From: Desulfovibrio sp. JY
Lineage (GTDB): Bacteria; Desulfobacterota; Desulfovibrionia; Desulfovibrionales; Desulfovibrionaceae
DNA: 64,000 bases
Assembly (NCBI GenBank): GCA_021730285.1
Contig: CP082962.1
Coordinates: 4,597,501 to 4,661,500 of the forward strand
Reading direction: 5' to 3'
The notes below the pieces were generated by a model. The model was not told where the DNA came from, did no database searches, and worked only from the letters and a program-made list of their open reading frames with translations. The position numbers and the translations under genes were made by a program. The stretch's first letter is position 1, and each line of letters starts with the position of its first letter. Below, piece after piece: positions 1-7,327 of this stretch.

Positions 1-1556
1 GTCTTGGAGGCGGGGCTCATGTGGTGGCAGCCCTGGCACACGGTGGTGTCCGTGGCGTGGAAAGCGCCGGCGAGCTTGTCGCCCTTCATGCCCGCGACCA
101 GGGACAGCACGATCTTGCGGTGGGGCAGAACCGAAGGCTGGTAGTCCTTGGCCAGCGATCCGAGGGTCACGGTTTCGGGAATGTCCTCGACCGCGATGGT
201 GGCCGTCTCGGAACGCTTGCCGGCCAGGAGCTTCTCGGCCAGGCCCGGGGCCATGGCGGCGGCGTCCTTGTCGCGGCGTTCCATGAACTCGGCCACGGAC
301 TGTTCCAACGCGCCCTGGGGGGGCACGTGGCAGGAGCCGCACTGCGAGACGTCGCCCACGCCCTTTTTCATGGACGCGTGGCAGCCGGCGCACTCGGGCT
401 TTTTCTGCTGCGCGGCATGGCAGCCGGCGCAGCTTTGCAGGGCCTCGACCTTGTGCATGGCCGCTTCGAGGGGCACGTAGCCGCCCTTCTCGTCGCCGGC
501 CGGGGTGTGGCAGGCGGCGCAGGAGGTCAGCGCGGCATGGTGGCAGGAGACGCAGGTCTCGTTCTTGGATTCGTGATATTTGTGGTCAAAGGGCACCGGC
601 GGCATGCCGTAGTCCTTGATCGGCTTGCCGTCCGCGCCGACCAGCGGTTTTTCCGCCTTGACCGGGCGGACCAGGGCGAAATCGGGCTGGCCGCGCTTGA
701 TGCGCAGGTCGGCGTCGGCCGGGACCTTTTTGCGCGACGTCTCGGCAATGGCCTTCTGGTCCAGCGGACCGTGGCAGCCGGCGCAGGTGGTTGGTCCGGT
801 CGCCACGTCCTTGCCGCCGGCAGCGGCGATGGAACGGTGGCAGGTCACGCATTCGCCGTGGGTGGCCAGGCGCAGGGACCGGATCTTCTCGGGCTTGCGG
901 CCCTTGACGTCGGTGCCGGATTCGGTGTGGCAGTAGACGCAGGCTCCGGGCACCTTCTCGGGGGCCGGCGCGGCGATGGTCTTGCCGGCGGCCTCATCAT
1001 AGATGTGGTGGCAGGCGCCGCACTTGTTCTCGGATTCGGCCTGGGTGGCGGCGTGGCGGTAATGGAGCTTCTTGTCGACGACAAGGGGCTGCCAGTTGGA
1101 AGCCACGTCCGGGTTGCCGTTGTGGCAGCCCTTGCACTGCACGTCCGTGGGACCGGCCTTCATGCCGTCCTCGGCCATCTTCTTGTGGCAGCCGATGCAG
1201 TTGGCGTGAAAGGTTTCCTTGATCCTGTCGGCGTCCATGGGCTTGTCATCGCGCTGATAGGCCAGGAACATGGTGCCGTCCTTGTCGGACAGGTGGCAGG
1301 TGCCGCATTCCTTCTTGTAGAACTGTTTCTGTTTGCCCAAGGCGGCCGTGTGCTTGTCGTGCAGGAAGACGACCGGGGGCTGGGTGAGTGGGCCGAACTT
1401 TTTCAGTTCGTCGATGGAGAGGATGTCGGCTCGCAGCTTGTCGTCGCCCTGGGCCCTGGCCGCGCCCCCTCCAGCCATGAGTGAAAGCAGGCCGCCGGCC
1501 CCGAGCAGGGCCAGTGCGACAAGCAGCGAACCCGTGCGCTGTTTTGCGTTTTTCAT
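1..1556 (-). CDS. hmcA: High-molecular-weight cytochrome c HmcA (partial, C-terminus beyond window)
   Basis: Periplasmic multihaem cytochrome of the Hmc transmembrane complex, which in Desulfovibrio passes electrons between periplasmic hydrogenase/cytochrome c3 and the membrane. The visible 518 residues start with a signal peptide (KNAKQR, hydrophobic stretch to about residue 28, A-R-A end) and contain 13 CxxCH motifs, the first at C84-C87-H88. Known HmcA proteins are about 545 residues with 16 haems, so the last three motifs should lie just off the left edge. The motif order, including CQGCHH near the cut, fits HmcA rather than the nine-haem cytochrome. The ATG at 1556 follows AGAAGG/GAAGAAGG purine tracts. 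The gene is divergent from the TunR-like regulator; the rest of the hmc operon would lie outside the window. Confidence 0.93.
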   Translation of the reverse strand, partial: MKNAKQRTGSLLVALALLGAGGLLSLMAGGGAARAQGDDKLRADILSIDELKKFGPLTQPPVVFLHDKHTAALGKQKQFYKKECGTCHLSDKDGTMFLAYQRDDKPMDADRIKETFHANCIGCHKKMAEDGMKAGPTDVQCKGCHNGNPDVASNWQPLVVDKKLHYRHAATQAESENKCGACHHIYDEAAGKTIAAPAPEKVPGACVYCHTESGTDVKGRKPEKIRSLRLATHGECVTCHRSIAAAGGKDVATGPTTCAGCHGPLDQKAIAETSRKKVPADADLRIKRGQPDFALVRPVKAEKPLVGADGKPIKDYGMPPVPFDHKYHESKNETCVSCHHAALTSCAACHTPAGDEKGGYVPLEAAMHKVEALQSCAGCHAAQQKKPECAGCHASMKKGVGDVSQCGSCHVPPQGALEQSVAEFMERRDKDAAAMAPGLAEKLLAGKRSETATIAVEDIPETVTLGSLAKDYQPSVLPHRKIVLSLVAGMKGDKLAGAFHATDTTVCQGCHHMSPASK

Positions 1557-1709
1557 ACCTTCTTCGACCTTCTGCTTGACTTGTTCACGTGTCCCGTCTC
1601 CCTTGGCCTCGATCCCTTGGCGCGTGTCCGGGGTCCGTTTTTCCGGTCCGGCTCGTCGGCGTGGTCCGGGCGGAAAAAAATTAGCCTTGACAGCACCGCA
1701 AAAAATTAT

Positions 1710-1731
1710 CACGATTTGCATGCAATACGTG
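1710..1731. promoter_or_regulatory. 22-bp near-perfect palindrome between hmcA and the TunR-like gene
   Basis: CACG-N2-TTGCATGCAA-N2-CGTG is symmetric at 18 of 22 positions, with a perfect 10-bp centre. It sits about 155 bp upstream of hmcA and 120 bp upstream of the regulator, so it could serve either gene. The binding protein is unknown; autoregulation by the adjacent TunR-like protein is one possibility. Confidence 0.5.
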
Positions 1732-1753
1732 AGGTACGTCATTAGCGGCTTTC

Positions 1754-1767
1754 GTGAAATTTGTCAC
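1754..1767. promoter_or_regulatory. CRP/FNR-family type site GTGA-N6-TCAC
   Basis: GTGA-AATTTG-TCAC has the exact half-sites and 6-bp spacing of CRP/FNR-family operators; the Desulfovibrio HcpR consensus is TTGTGA-N6-TCACAA. The outer bases (C before GTGA, C after TCAC) do not match the longer consensus. It lies about 85 bp upstream of the TunR-like start and 200 bp upstream of hmcA. Confidence 0.4.
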
Positions 1768-1850
1768 CTGCTTTTTTGATTCCTGATACGAAACGTCGGG
1801 ATTTAGCCCCCCGACACAACGTCGGCCCCGGCCGCGGAGGCGCTCACAAG

Positions 1851-2924
1851 ATGGGAATAGTCCCAAAAAACAAGATAGATAGGAAAGGATTCACTGCCAA
1901 GACCGCGGACGGCGCGGCGGCGACGGTCCGATTCCTGAGCACCGAACAGCTCATCCTGCTTGATCAGGCCTTTGCGGCCTGGGTGGCCAAGGCGCGGGGG
2001 AAGCGTTCGAGTTTATCACGAAACCGTTGCAGACTCGTGTTCTTGCTCCTGCGCCATACCGGCGCCAAGCTCGGCGAGGTCCTGGCCGTGGACGATACCC
2101 AGGATTTCGACCTCGTGGCCCGCAAGGTCACCCTCGGCGGACGCGGCGAGGAGGACAGGCCCGCCCGCGAGGTCTATCTGCCCCACGAACTCCACGCCGA
2201 ACTGGCCGCCATCCTGCGCGACCCGGACTACGAGCCCTATCGCGGCACGCTGCTCGCCCTGGACCAGGGCTACGTGCGCCGCGTGCTCTACGAGCGGGCC
2301 GACGATTGCGGCCTGCCCAGGCAGCTGGCCAGCCCCAACACGCTGCGCCGCTCGCGCGGCATCGAACTCTTTCGCGGCGGCGTGCCGCTCGGGGCCATCC
2401 AGCGAAGCCTCGGGCACCTGACCGCCAACTCCACGGCCGCCTTTCTGGAAATTTCCGACGGGGACCCCGCCTCCCTCGACGTGGCCCTGCTCGACACGGA
2501 AAAGGCCGCCGCCGAGGACAACTGCAACACCTTTGCCGGACGGGTCACGGCCATCACCCCCGGCGACCTGCAATCCCTGCTCGAGGTGGAGACCCCCGGC
2601 GGGCACCGGCTGGTGTCCGTGCTCTCCAACGACCACGTGAAGGCCATGGAGCTGCACCGGGGAAGCCCGGTCACGGCCCGCATCCGCCCGCCCCGCCTGT
2701 CGCGCGACGCCGAAACGGCCGCGCCCGGGCCCAACCGCTTTCGCGGCGTGGTGGAACGCGTCATGACCGGCGCGGACACTGCCGAGGTGGTGGTGCTTCT
2801 GGAGGATGGGGCCCGGGTCAGCTCCGTGGTCACCCCGGAGACCCTGGCCAACCTGCGCCTGGAAGTGGGCGAAACGGTCTGGGCCATGACCGGGGCCTTT
2901 TCCATTACGGTCAGCGCGTCGTAA
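1851..2924 (+). CDS. tunR: TunR-like regulator: catalytically dead tyrosine-recombinase fold plus two TOBE domains
   Basis: Predicted tungstate/molybdate-responsive transcription factor of 357 residues. The first ~200 residues resemble a tyrosine-recombinase catalytic domain, but the usual TGxRxxE box reads TGAKLGE (Arg to Lys) and the nucleophile tyrosine after LGHLTANST is Phe (AAFLEI), so it should bind DNA without recombining it. Two TOBE domains follow, at about 226-280 (FAGRVTAITPGDLQ...) and 292-355 (FRGVVERVMTGADTAEVVV...), the fold that binds oxyanions. This architecture is that described for Desulfovibrio TunR, which represses tup/mod uptake genes. The ATG at 1851 has GGAGG 10 bases upstream; an in-frame extension to 1761 has no ribosome site. 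The sensor kinase begins 17 bp downstream, so co-transcription is possible. Confidence 0.75.
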   Translation: MGIVPKNKIDRKGFTAKTADGAAATVRFLSTEQLILLDQAFAAWVAKARGKRSSLSRNRCRLVFLLLRHTGAKLGEVLAVDDTQDFDLVARKVTLGGRGEEDRPAREVYLPHELHAELAAILRDPDYEPYRGTLLALDQGYVRRVLYERADDCGLPRQLASPNTLRRSRGIELFRGGVPLGAIQRSLGHLTANSTAAFLEISDGDPASLDVALLDTEKAAAEDNCNTFAGRVTAITPGDLQSLLEVETPGGHRLVSVLSNDHVKAMELHRGSPVTARIRPPRLSRDAETAAPGPNRFRGVVERVMTGADTAEVVVLLEDGARVSSVVTPETLANLRLEVGETVWAMTGAFSITVSAS

Positions 2925-2941
2925 GGCGGCGAAGGACAGAC

Positions 2942-5326
2942 ATGGACAGGGAACACGAAACCGGCGACGCCGGACAGGCCCGAAAGCGACAGCCCGGCAA
3001 GGGCGTCGGCGCGACGCTTCGGCGTTTCGCGGGCAGCGCCGCCCGGGTCTTCCTGCAGATCCGCTGCTCGCTTATCACCAAGCTGGCCATCATCTCCGGC
3101 GTGGCCCTCATGTTCTTTTTCTTTCTGTGGTCCCACCTCAACATCGGGGCCATGGAAAGGCTGTCCATGGAAAATACCGTCTCGGACATCAACCGCCTGG
3201 GCACCACCATCATCCTGGGGCTGCACGACTCCATGCTGACCTACGCCCCGGACGCCACCCAGGAGATCGTGCGCAACATCGGCTCCCAGACGGCGATCAA
3301 ATCCATCCGCATCTACAACAAGCGCGGGGAGATCAAGTATTCCAAGGACCCGGCGGAAATCGGCACCGACACCGACATCAAGCAGGAAGCCTGCTATGTC
3401 TGCCACCGCAAGGACCCGCCGCTTTTCGACGTCGGCATCAAGGCGCGCACCCGCTTTTTCACCGACGCCCAGGACCAGAAGTGCATCGGCATCATCTTTC
3501 CCATCGTCAACGACCCGTCCTGCTCGGGCGATCCCTGCCACGTCCATCCGCCGGGCAAAAAGATTCTCGGCCTGCTGGACATGGCGGTGTCGCTGGCCGG
3601 CTCGGAAATGACGCTTTCGCGCTTCACCCGCATCAACTTCCTCATGGCCCTGGCCATTGCGGCGGCGCTGTTCTTCATCCTCTTTTTGTGCATGCACCTG
3701 CTGGTCAACGCGCCGGTGCGCAAGATGATGCGGGCCACCCGGACCATTGCCGCGGGCGGCGATTTCACCGGCGTGGACCTGCGCCAGTGCGACGAGATGG
3801 GGGAACTCGGCCGGGCGATCACCACCATGGGCCGCGAGGTCCTGGCCAAGCAGGCCGAACTGGCCCGGCAGATGAAGCGCTACCAGGACCTTTTCGAGCA
3901 CGTACCCTGCGTCATCACCGTCCAGGACAAGGACCTGCGGCTGGTCAGCTACAACCAGTTTTTCGCCGGCGAGTTCCACGCCAGCCCCGGCCAGTACTGC
4001 TACAAGGCCTACAAGGGCCTCGACGCGCCCTGCCCGGGCTGCCCGGTCATGCGCACCTTCGAGGATGGGCTGCCCCACGCCACCGAGGAGATCACCCTGG
4101 ACAAGGACGGCAATCCCCGCTCCTTTTTCGTCAGCACCGCCCCCATGCCCGACGCCGCCGGCAACATCGACACGGTCATGGAAATGAGCCTCGACATCAC
4201 GGCCAGCAAGTACCTGGAGGCCGAACTCGAACGCTCGCGCAAGAAGTACCTGGCGATTTTCAGCTGCATTCCCACCGCCCTTTTCGTGCTGGACCGCGAG
4301 GACCTCACCATCCTCGAATGCAACGCCACGGCCGAAGAGGTCTACGGCTACACCCAGGCGGAACTTATCGGCCAGAATTTCCTGGACCTCTTTTACAACC
4401 GCGACCGCCGCGACCACGAGCGCAGCATCCGGGAACGCCACGCCATCGACCGGGCCCGCCACTGCAAAAAATCCGGGGCGATCATGTACGTCTCCATCCG
4501 CGTCTCCACCACAACCTTCCCGGACAGCCAGGTCTATCTGGTCTCGGCCACGGACATTACCCGGCGCCTCGAAACCGAGCAGCAGCTCATCCAGGCGAGC
4601 AAGATGGCGACCCTCGGCGAAATGGCCACCAGCGTGGCCCACGAGCTGAACCAGCCCATGACCGTCATCCAGACCATCGCCGAGTATCTCATGCGCAAGA
4701 CGCGACGCGGGGAAGCCGTTTCGCCAGAGCTTTTCCAGGAGATGGCCGAGGGCATCGGCAAGCACATCGCCCGGGCCACCCGGATCATCACCCACATGCG
4801 CGAGTTCGGCCGCAAATCCGACCTCACCGTCGGGCCGGTGGACCTCGGCGAGGTGCTCCTGCACACCATGGAGCTCTTCAACCAGCAGCTCAAGGTCCGC
4901 AACATCGAGGTGGCGACCGACGTCACCCCGGGCCTGCCCCCGGTCTCGGCCGATGCCGGCCGGCTGGAACAGGTGTTCATGAACCTGCTTTTAAATGCCC
5001 GCGACGCCATCGAGGAGCGGGGGCCGGCCGCTGGCGACAAGGCGGAAAAGCGCATCACCCTGCGCGTGTACCGGGACGGGGACCAGGTGGCCGCCGCCAT
5101 CGCCGACACCGGCCCCGGCATTGCCCCGGACATCCAGGACAAGATCTTCGAGCCCTTTTTCACCACCAAGCCCGTGGGCAAGGGGACGGGGCTCGGCCTT
5201 TCCATCAGTTACGGCATCATCAAGGATTACGGGGGCACCATCGAAATGGCCTCGGAACCGGGTCAGGGAGCCCGGTGCATCGTCCGGCTGCCGATCCGCA
5301 AGCCGGATACGCGACAGACGGCGTAA
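2942..5326 (+). CDS. Membrane sensor histidine kinase with CxxCH periplasmic domain, HAMP and two PAS domains
   Basis: 794-residue sensor kinase. A transmembrane segment near residues 43-64 and another near 231-254 enclose a periplasmic domain with a haem-type motif C151-Y-V-C154-H155 and a second Cys pair C194-x4-C199-H200. HAMP, then PAS 1 (cysteine-rich, CPGCP) and PAS 2, precede HisKA (H567 in VAHELNQP) and HATPase_c (N-box NLLLNARDAI, DTGPGIA, GTGLGLSI). The periplasmic motif suggests covalent haem and hence redox or gas sensing; the ligand is inferred, not shown. It lies 17 bp after the TunR-like gene and 158 bp before a single-domain response regulator, its likely partner. ATG 2942 begins just after the preceding stop. 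Confidence 0.85.
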   Translation: MDREHETGDAGQARKRQPGKGVGATLRRFAGSAARVFLQIRCSLITKLAIISGVALMFFFFLWSHLNIGAMERLSMENTVSDINRLGTTIILGLHDSMLTYAPDATQEIVRNIGSQTAIKSIRIYNKRGEIKYSKDPAEIGTDTDIKQEACYVCHRKDPPLFDVGIKARTRFFTDAQDQKCIGIIFPIVNDPSCSGDPCHVHPPGKKILGLLDMAVSLAGSEMTLSRFTRINFLMALAIAAALFFILFLCMHLLVNAPVRKMMRATRTIAAGGDFTGVDLRQCDEMGELGRAITTMGREVLAKQAELARQMKRYQDLFEHVPCVITVQDKDLRLVSYNQFFAGEFHASPGQYCYKAYKGLDAPCPGCPVMRTFEDGLPHATEEITLDKDGNPRSFFVSTAPMPDAAGNIDTVMEMSLDITASKYLEAELERSRKKYLAIFSCIPTALFVLDREDLTILECNATAEEVYGYTQAELIGQNFLDLFYNRDRRDHERSIRERHAIDRARHCKKSGAIMYVSIRVSTTTFPDSQVYLVSATDITRRLETEQQLIQASKMATLGEMATSVAHELNQPMTVIQTIAEYLMRKTRRGEAVSPELFQEMAEGIGKHIARATRIITHMREFGRKSDLTVGPVDLGEVLLHTMELFNQQLKVRNIEVATDVTPGLPPVSADAGRLEQVFMNLLLNARDAIEERGPAAGDKAEKRITLRVYRDGDQVAAAIADTGPGIAPDIQDKIFEPFFTTKPVGKGTGLGLSISYGIIKDYGGTIEMASEPGQGARCIVRLPIRKPDTRQTA

Positions 5327-5484
5327 CCGGGCGCAATGCGCCCGTCAGCGCCCGCCGGCCCCCCGGGACCGGCGGACAGGAACAGGCATCAACCGGGATT
5401 TTCCGGACGGCTAAGGCGCGTACGGCAGAAAACCGCGATCGGGACCGGCTCCACAAGGACAGCCGCCCCAGTGAGGAGACGAAA

Positions 5485-5841
5485 ATGGCCAAGAAAATCA
5501 TGGTAGTGGATGACGATCCGCAGATCGTCTCCTATCTCGTCACGTTGCTTGGAGACAACGGCTATGAAACCTGCAGCGCTTCGGACGGCGACGCCGCCAT
5601 GGACGTGCTGGAACGCGAGAAGCCCGACTGCCTCACCCTGGACCTGGAGATGCCCCACGAGTGGGGGCCCCGGTTCTACCGCAAGTTCTCCCAGAAAGAG
5701 GAATTCAAGAACCTGCCCGTGGTGGTGATAAGCGGGCTGACCGGCCATGACATGGCCATCCGCAAGGCCGTGGCCGCCATCCACAAGCCCTTCGAACCCG
5801 AAGCCGTGCTGACGGCCGTGAAAAAGGCCTGCGGCGACTGA
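5485..5841 (+). CDS. Single-domain response regulator (CheY-like receiver)
   Basis: 118-residue stand-alone receiver with no output domain. It shows the acidic pair D9-D10, the phospho-acceptor D53 (LTLDLEMP), the conserved Ser/Thr region (VVVISG) and the lysine in HKPF. GTGAGGAG lies about 7 bases ahead of ATG 5485. It follows the haem-motif kinase and is probably its phosphorylation partner; lacking an effector domain, it would act by protein contact or as a phosphate relay. The target is unknown. Confidence 0.88.
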   Translation: MAKKIMVVDDDPQIVSYLVTLLGDNGYETCSASDGDAAMDVLEREKPDCLTLDLEMPHEWGPRFYRKFSQKEEFKNLPVVVISGLTGHDMAIRKAVAAIHKPFEPEAVLTAVKKACGD

Positions 5842-6000
5842 TTCCCCTGGGGCCGGCGCGAAGGCGTCGGCCCCTTTTCTCGTCGGCGGCCAGACCTCCC
5901 CTGCTGACCTTTCGCCCGCGATCCTCTATGCTCGCCCGAAACGCGGCGCTTTTGTCTTTCCCGCCTTTCGCGCCGCGCTGCCACGGAAGAAGGAGGCCCC

Positions 6001-6888
6001 ATGCCGGCACGCGACATCGCCGGGCGCATTGCCGCCTGGATGGACGACCGCGCCCACAACGCCCTGTTTCCGGGCTCGGATATGCCCGCCTTCGACACCC
6101 CGCTGATCGGCTATGCCGACGGCGCGGATCCGCTTTTTACGCGCATCAAAGAGGACATCGGCCCGGGGTTCTACTGGACTCCCGGGCAGGCCTTCGCCCT
6201 GGCCTTTCCGGACGACGCCCCGCCCCCCGCTGACGCATTGACCGTCATCGCCTGGATACTCCCCCAGACCGCCGCCACCCGCGCCGCCCACCGGGCCTGC
6301 CGGGATCTGCCGGACATCGCCTGGAGCCGGGCCCGCCACTACGGCGAGATGGTCAACGAACGCCTGCGCGCCTTTGTGGTCGAGACCCTCTCCCGGGACG
6401 GCATCCCGGCCGTGGCCCCTACCCTGCTCCCGGCCTGGGGGCGGCAGCTGTCCCCGCGCTTCGGCTTCGCCTCCAACTGGTCGGAACGCCATGCGGCCCA
6501 TGTCTGCGGCCTGGGCACCTTCGGCCTGTCCGACGGGCTCATCACGGCGCGCGGCAAGGCGGTGCGGGTGGGGTCGGTGGTGGCGCGCATGAAAATCCCA
6601 CCCACGCCACGGCCCTACGCCACGCACAACGCATGGTGTCTGGCCGCCGCCGGACGCGTCTGCCGGGCCTGCGCCAAGCGCTGTCCGGCCGGGGCCATCA
6701 GTCCCGCCGGCCACGACAAGGCCAAATGCAAGGCCTACATCCGGGGCGTGACCGCGCCCTTTGTGGAGGAAAATCAGCTCGGCTTCCGGGTCAACAGCTG
6801 CGGCCTGTGCCAGGTCGGCGTGCCCTGCGAATCGCGGAATCCTACGGAAAGGAAGAAAAAAGAGGGTGCGAGAGGGGAAACCCTTTAA
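6001..6888 (+). CDS. 4Fe-4S protein related to epoxyqueuosine reductase QueG (COG1600-like)
   Basis: 295-residue cytoplasmic protein with two ferredoxin-like cysteine groups near the C-terminus: CRACAKRCPAG and CGLCQVGVPCESRNP. The middle section (HAAHVCGLGTFGLSDGLIT) matches the COG1600 region next to the iron-sulfur domain. Known relatives reduce epoxyqueuosine with cobalamin, but the N-terminus here is not clearly QueG, so the substrate is open. AAGAAGGAGG precedes ATG 6001. The last seven codons lie inside a 59-bp palindromic repeat that has a near-identical copy at 37644, so the C-terminal tail looks recruited from the repeat. Confidence 0.72.
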   Translation: MPARDIAGRIAAWMDDRAHNALFPGSDMPAFDTPLIGYADGADPLFTRIKEDIGPGFYWTPGQAFALAFPDDAPPPADALTVIAWILPQTAATRAAHRACRDLPDIAWSRARHYGEMVNERLRAFVVETLSRDGIPAVAPTLLPAWGRQLSPRFGFASNWSERHAAHVCGLGTFGLSDGLITARGKAVRVGSVVARMKIPPTPRPYATHNAWCLAAAGRVCRACAKRCPAGAISPAGHDKAKCKAYIRGVTAPFVEENQLGFRVNSCGLCQVGVPCESRNPTERKKKEGARGETL

Positions 6889-6925
6889 AAATGGTTCTCC
6901 CCTCTCGCGCTCTCCCCTTCCTAAA
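6867..6925 (-). repeat. 59-bp dispersed palindromic repeat, copy A (inverted relative to 37644)
   Basis: The reverse complement matches 37644-37702 at 58 of 59 positions. It contains a hairpin (GCGAGAGGGGAAACCC / GGTTCTCCCCTCTCGC) with an A/T-rich loop. It supplies the 3' end of the Fe-S gene and may also terminate its transcript. Confidence 0.85.
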
Positions 6926-7063
6926 TCTTTTATCTTTTAAATAGTTACACTATCTTTTTTTTGCGTAAGGAGGGGACGAGACGAGAAAAATGCGTACTCG
7001 AAACCTCCCTCCGAGATTCCCTACCGGCAGTACAGCTGCCGGTAATCACGCCCTTCCGTTGCC

Positions 7064-7097
7064 ACCAAAAGAAACGGGCGGTCCGAAAGGACCGCCC
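7064..7097 (-). terminator. Rho-independent terminator for the transporter/small-protein operon
   Basis: Perfect 9-bp stem GGGCGGTCC / GGACCGCCC with a GAAA loop; on the minus strand it is followed by GTTTCTTTT. It lies about 27 bp after the stop of the 57-residue gene. Confidence 0.85.
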
Positions 7098-7123
7098 GCC
7101 ATGAATCGGAGAGAACCTCGCGC

Positions 7124-7297
7124 CTAGCCGTGCGCGCCGGGAAAAAACTCGGCGCTCACGAAGTACAGCACGAAGAGCAGGACCACGCCCAGACTGATGC
7201 TCCAGGCGATCAGCTTCTTTTCGATGGGCAGAAGCGGTTCCCATTCCATCTGGGAAAGCTCTTCGGAAAAGCTCGCGTCTTTGACTTCAGGCTCCAT
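7124..7297 (-). CDS. 57-residue single-pass membrane protein, transporter partner
   Basis: Small protein beginning MEPEVKDASF, with an acidic N-terminal half (about residues 1-30), one hydrophobic segment (LIAWSISLGVVLLFVLYFV, about 30-48) and a short tail ending FFPGAHG. AAGGAGG lies 7 bases before ATG 7297, an excellent ribosome site. It starts 30 bp after the YeiH-family transporter stop and is followed by a strong terminator, so the two form an operon. Family unknown to me; by position it may be an accessory or stabilising subunit of the transporter. Confidence 0.8.
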   Translation of the reverse strand: MEPEVKDASFSEELSQMEWEPLLPIEKKLIAWSISLGVVLLFVLYFVSAEFFPGAHG

Positions 7298-7327
7298 GCA
7301 TGCCTCCTTGCTTGTGTCGGGTGTGGA

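Noticed and set aside
2288-4864. 858-codon open frame on the minus strand opposite the kinase
   Set aside because: High-GC antisense shadow: its content mirrors the codon bias of the real plus-strand genes and it crosses the tunR/kinase boundary with no family signal.
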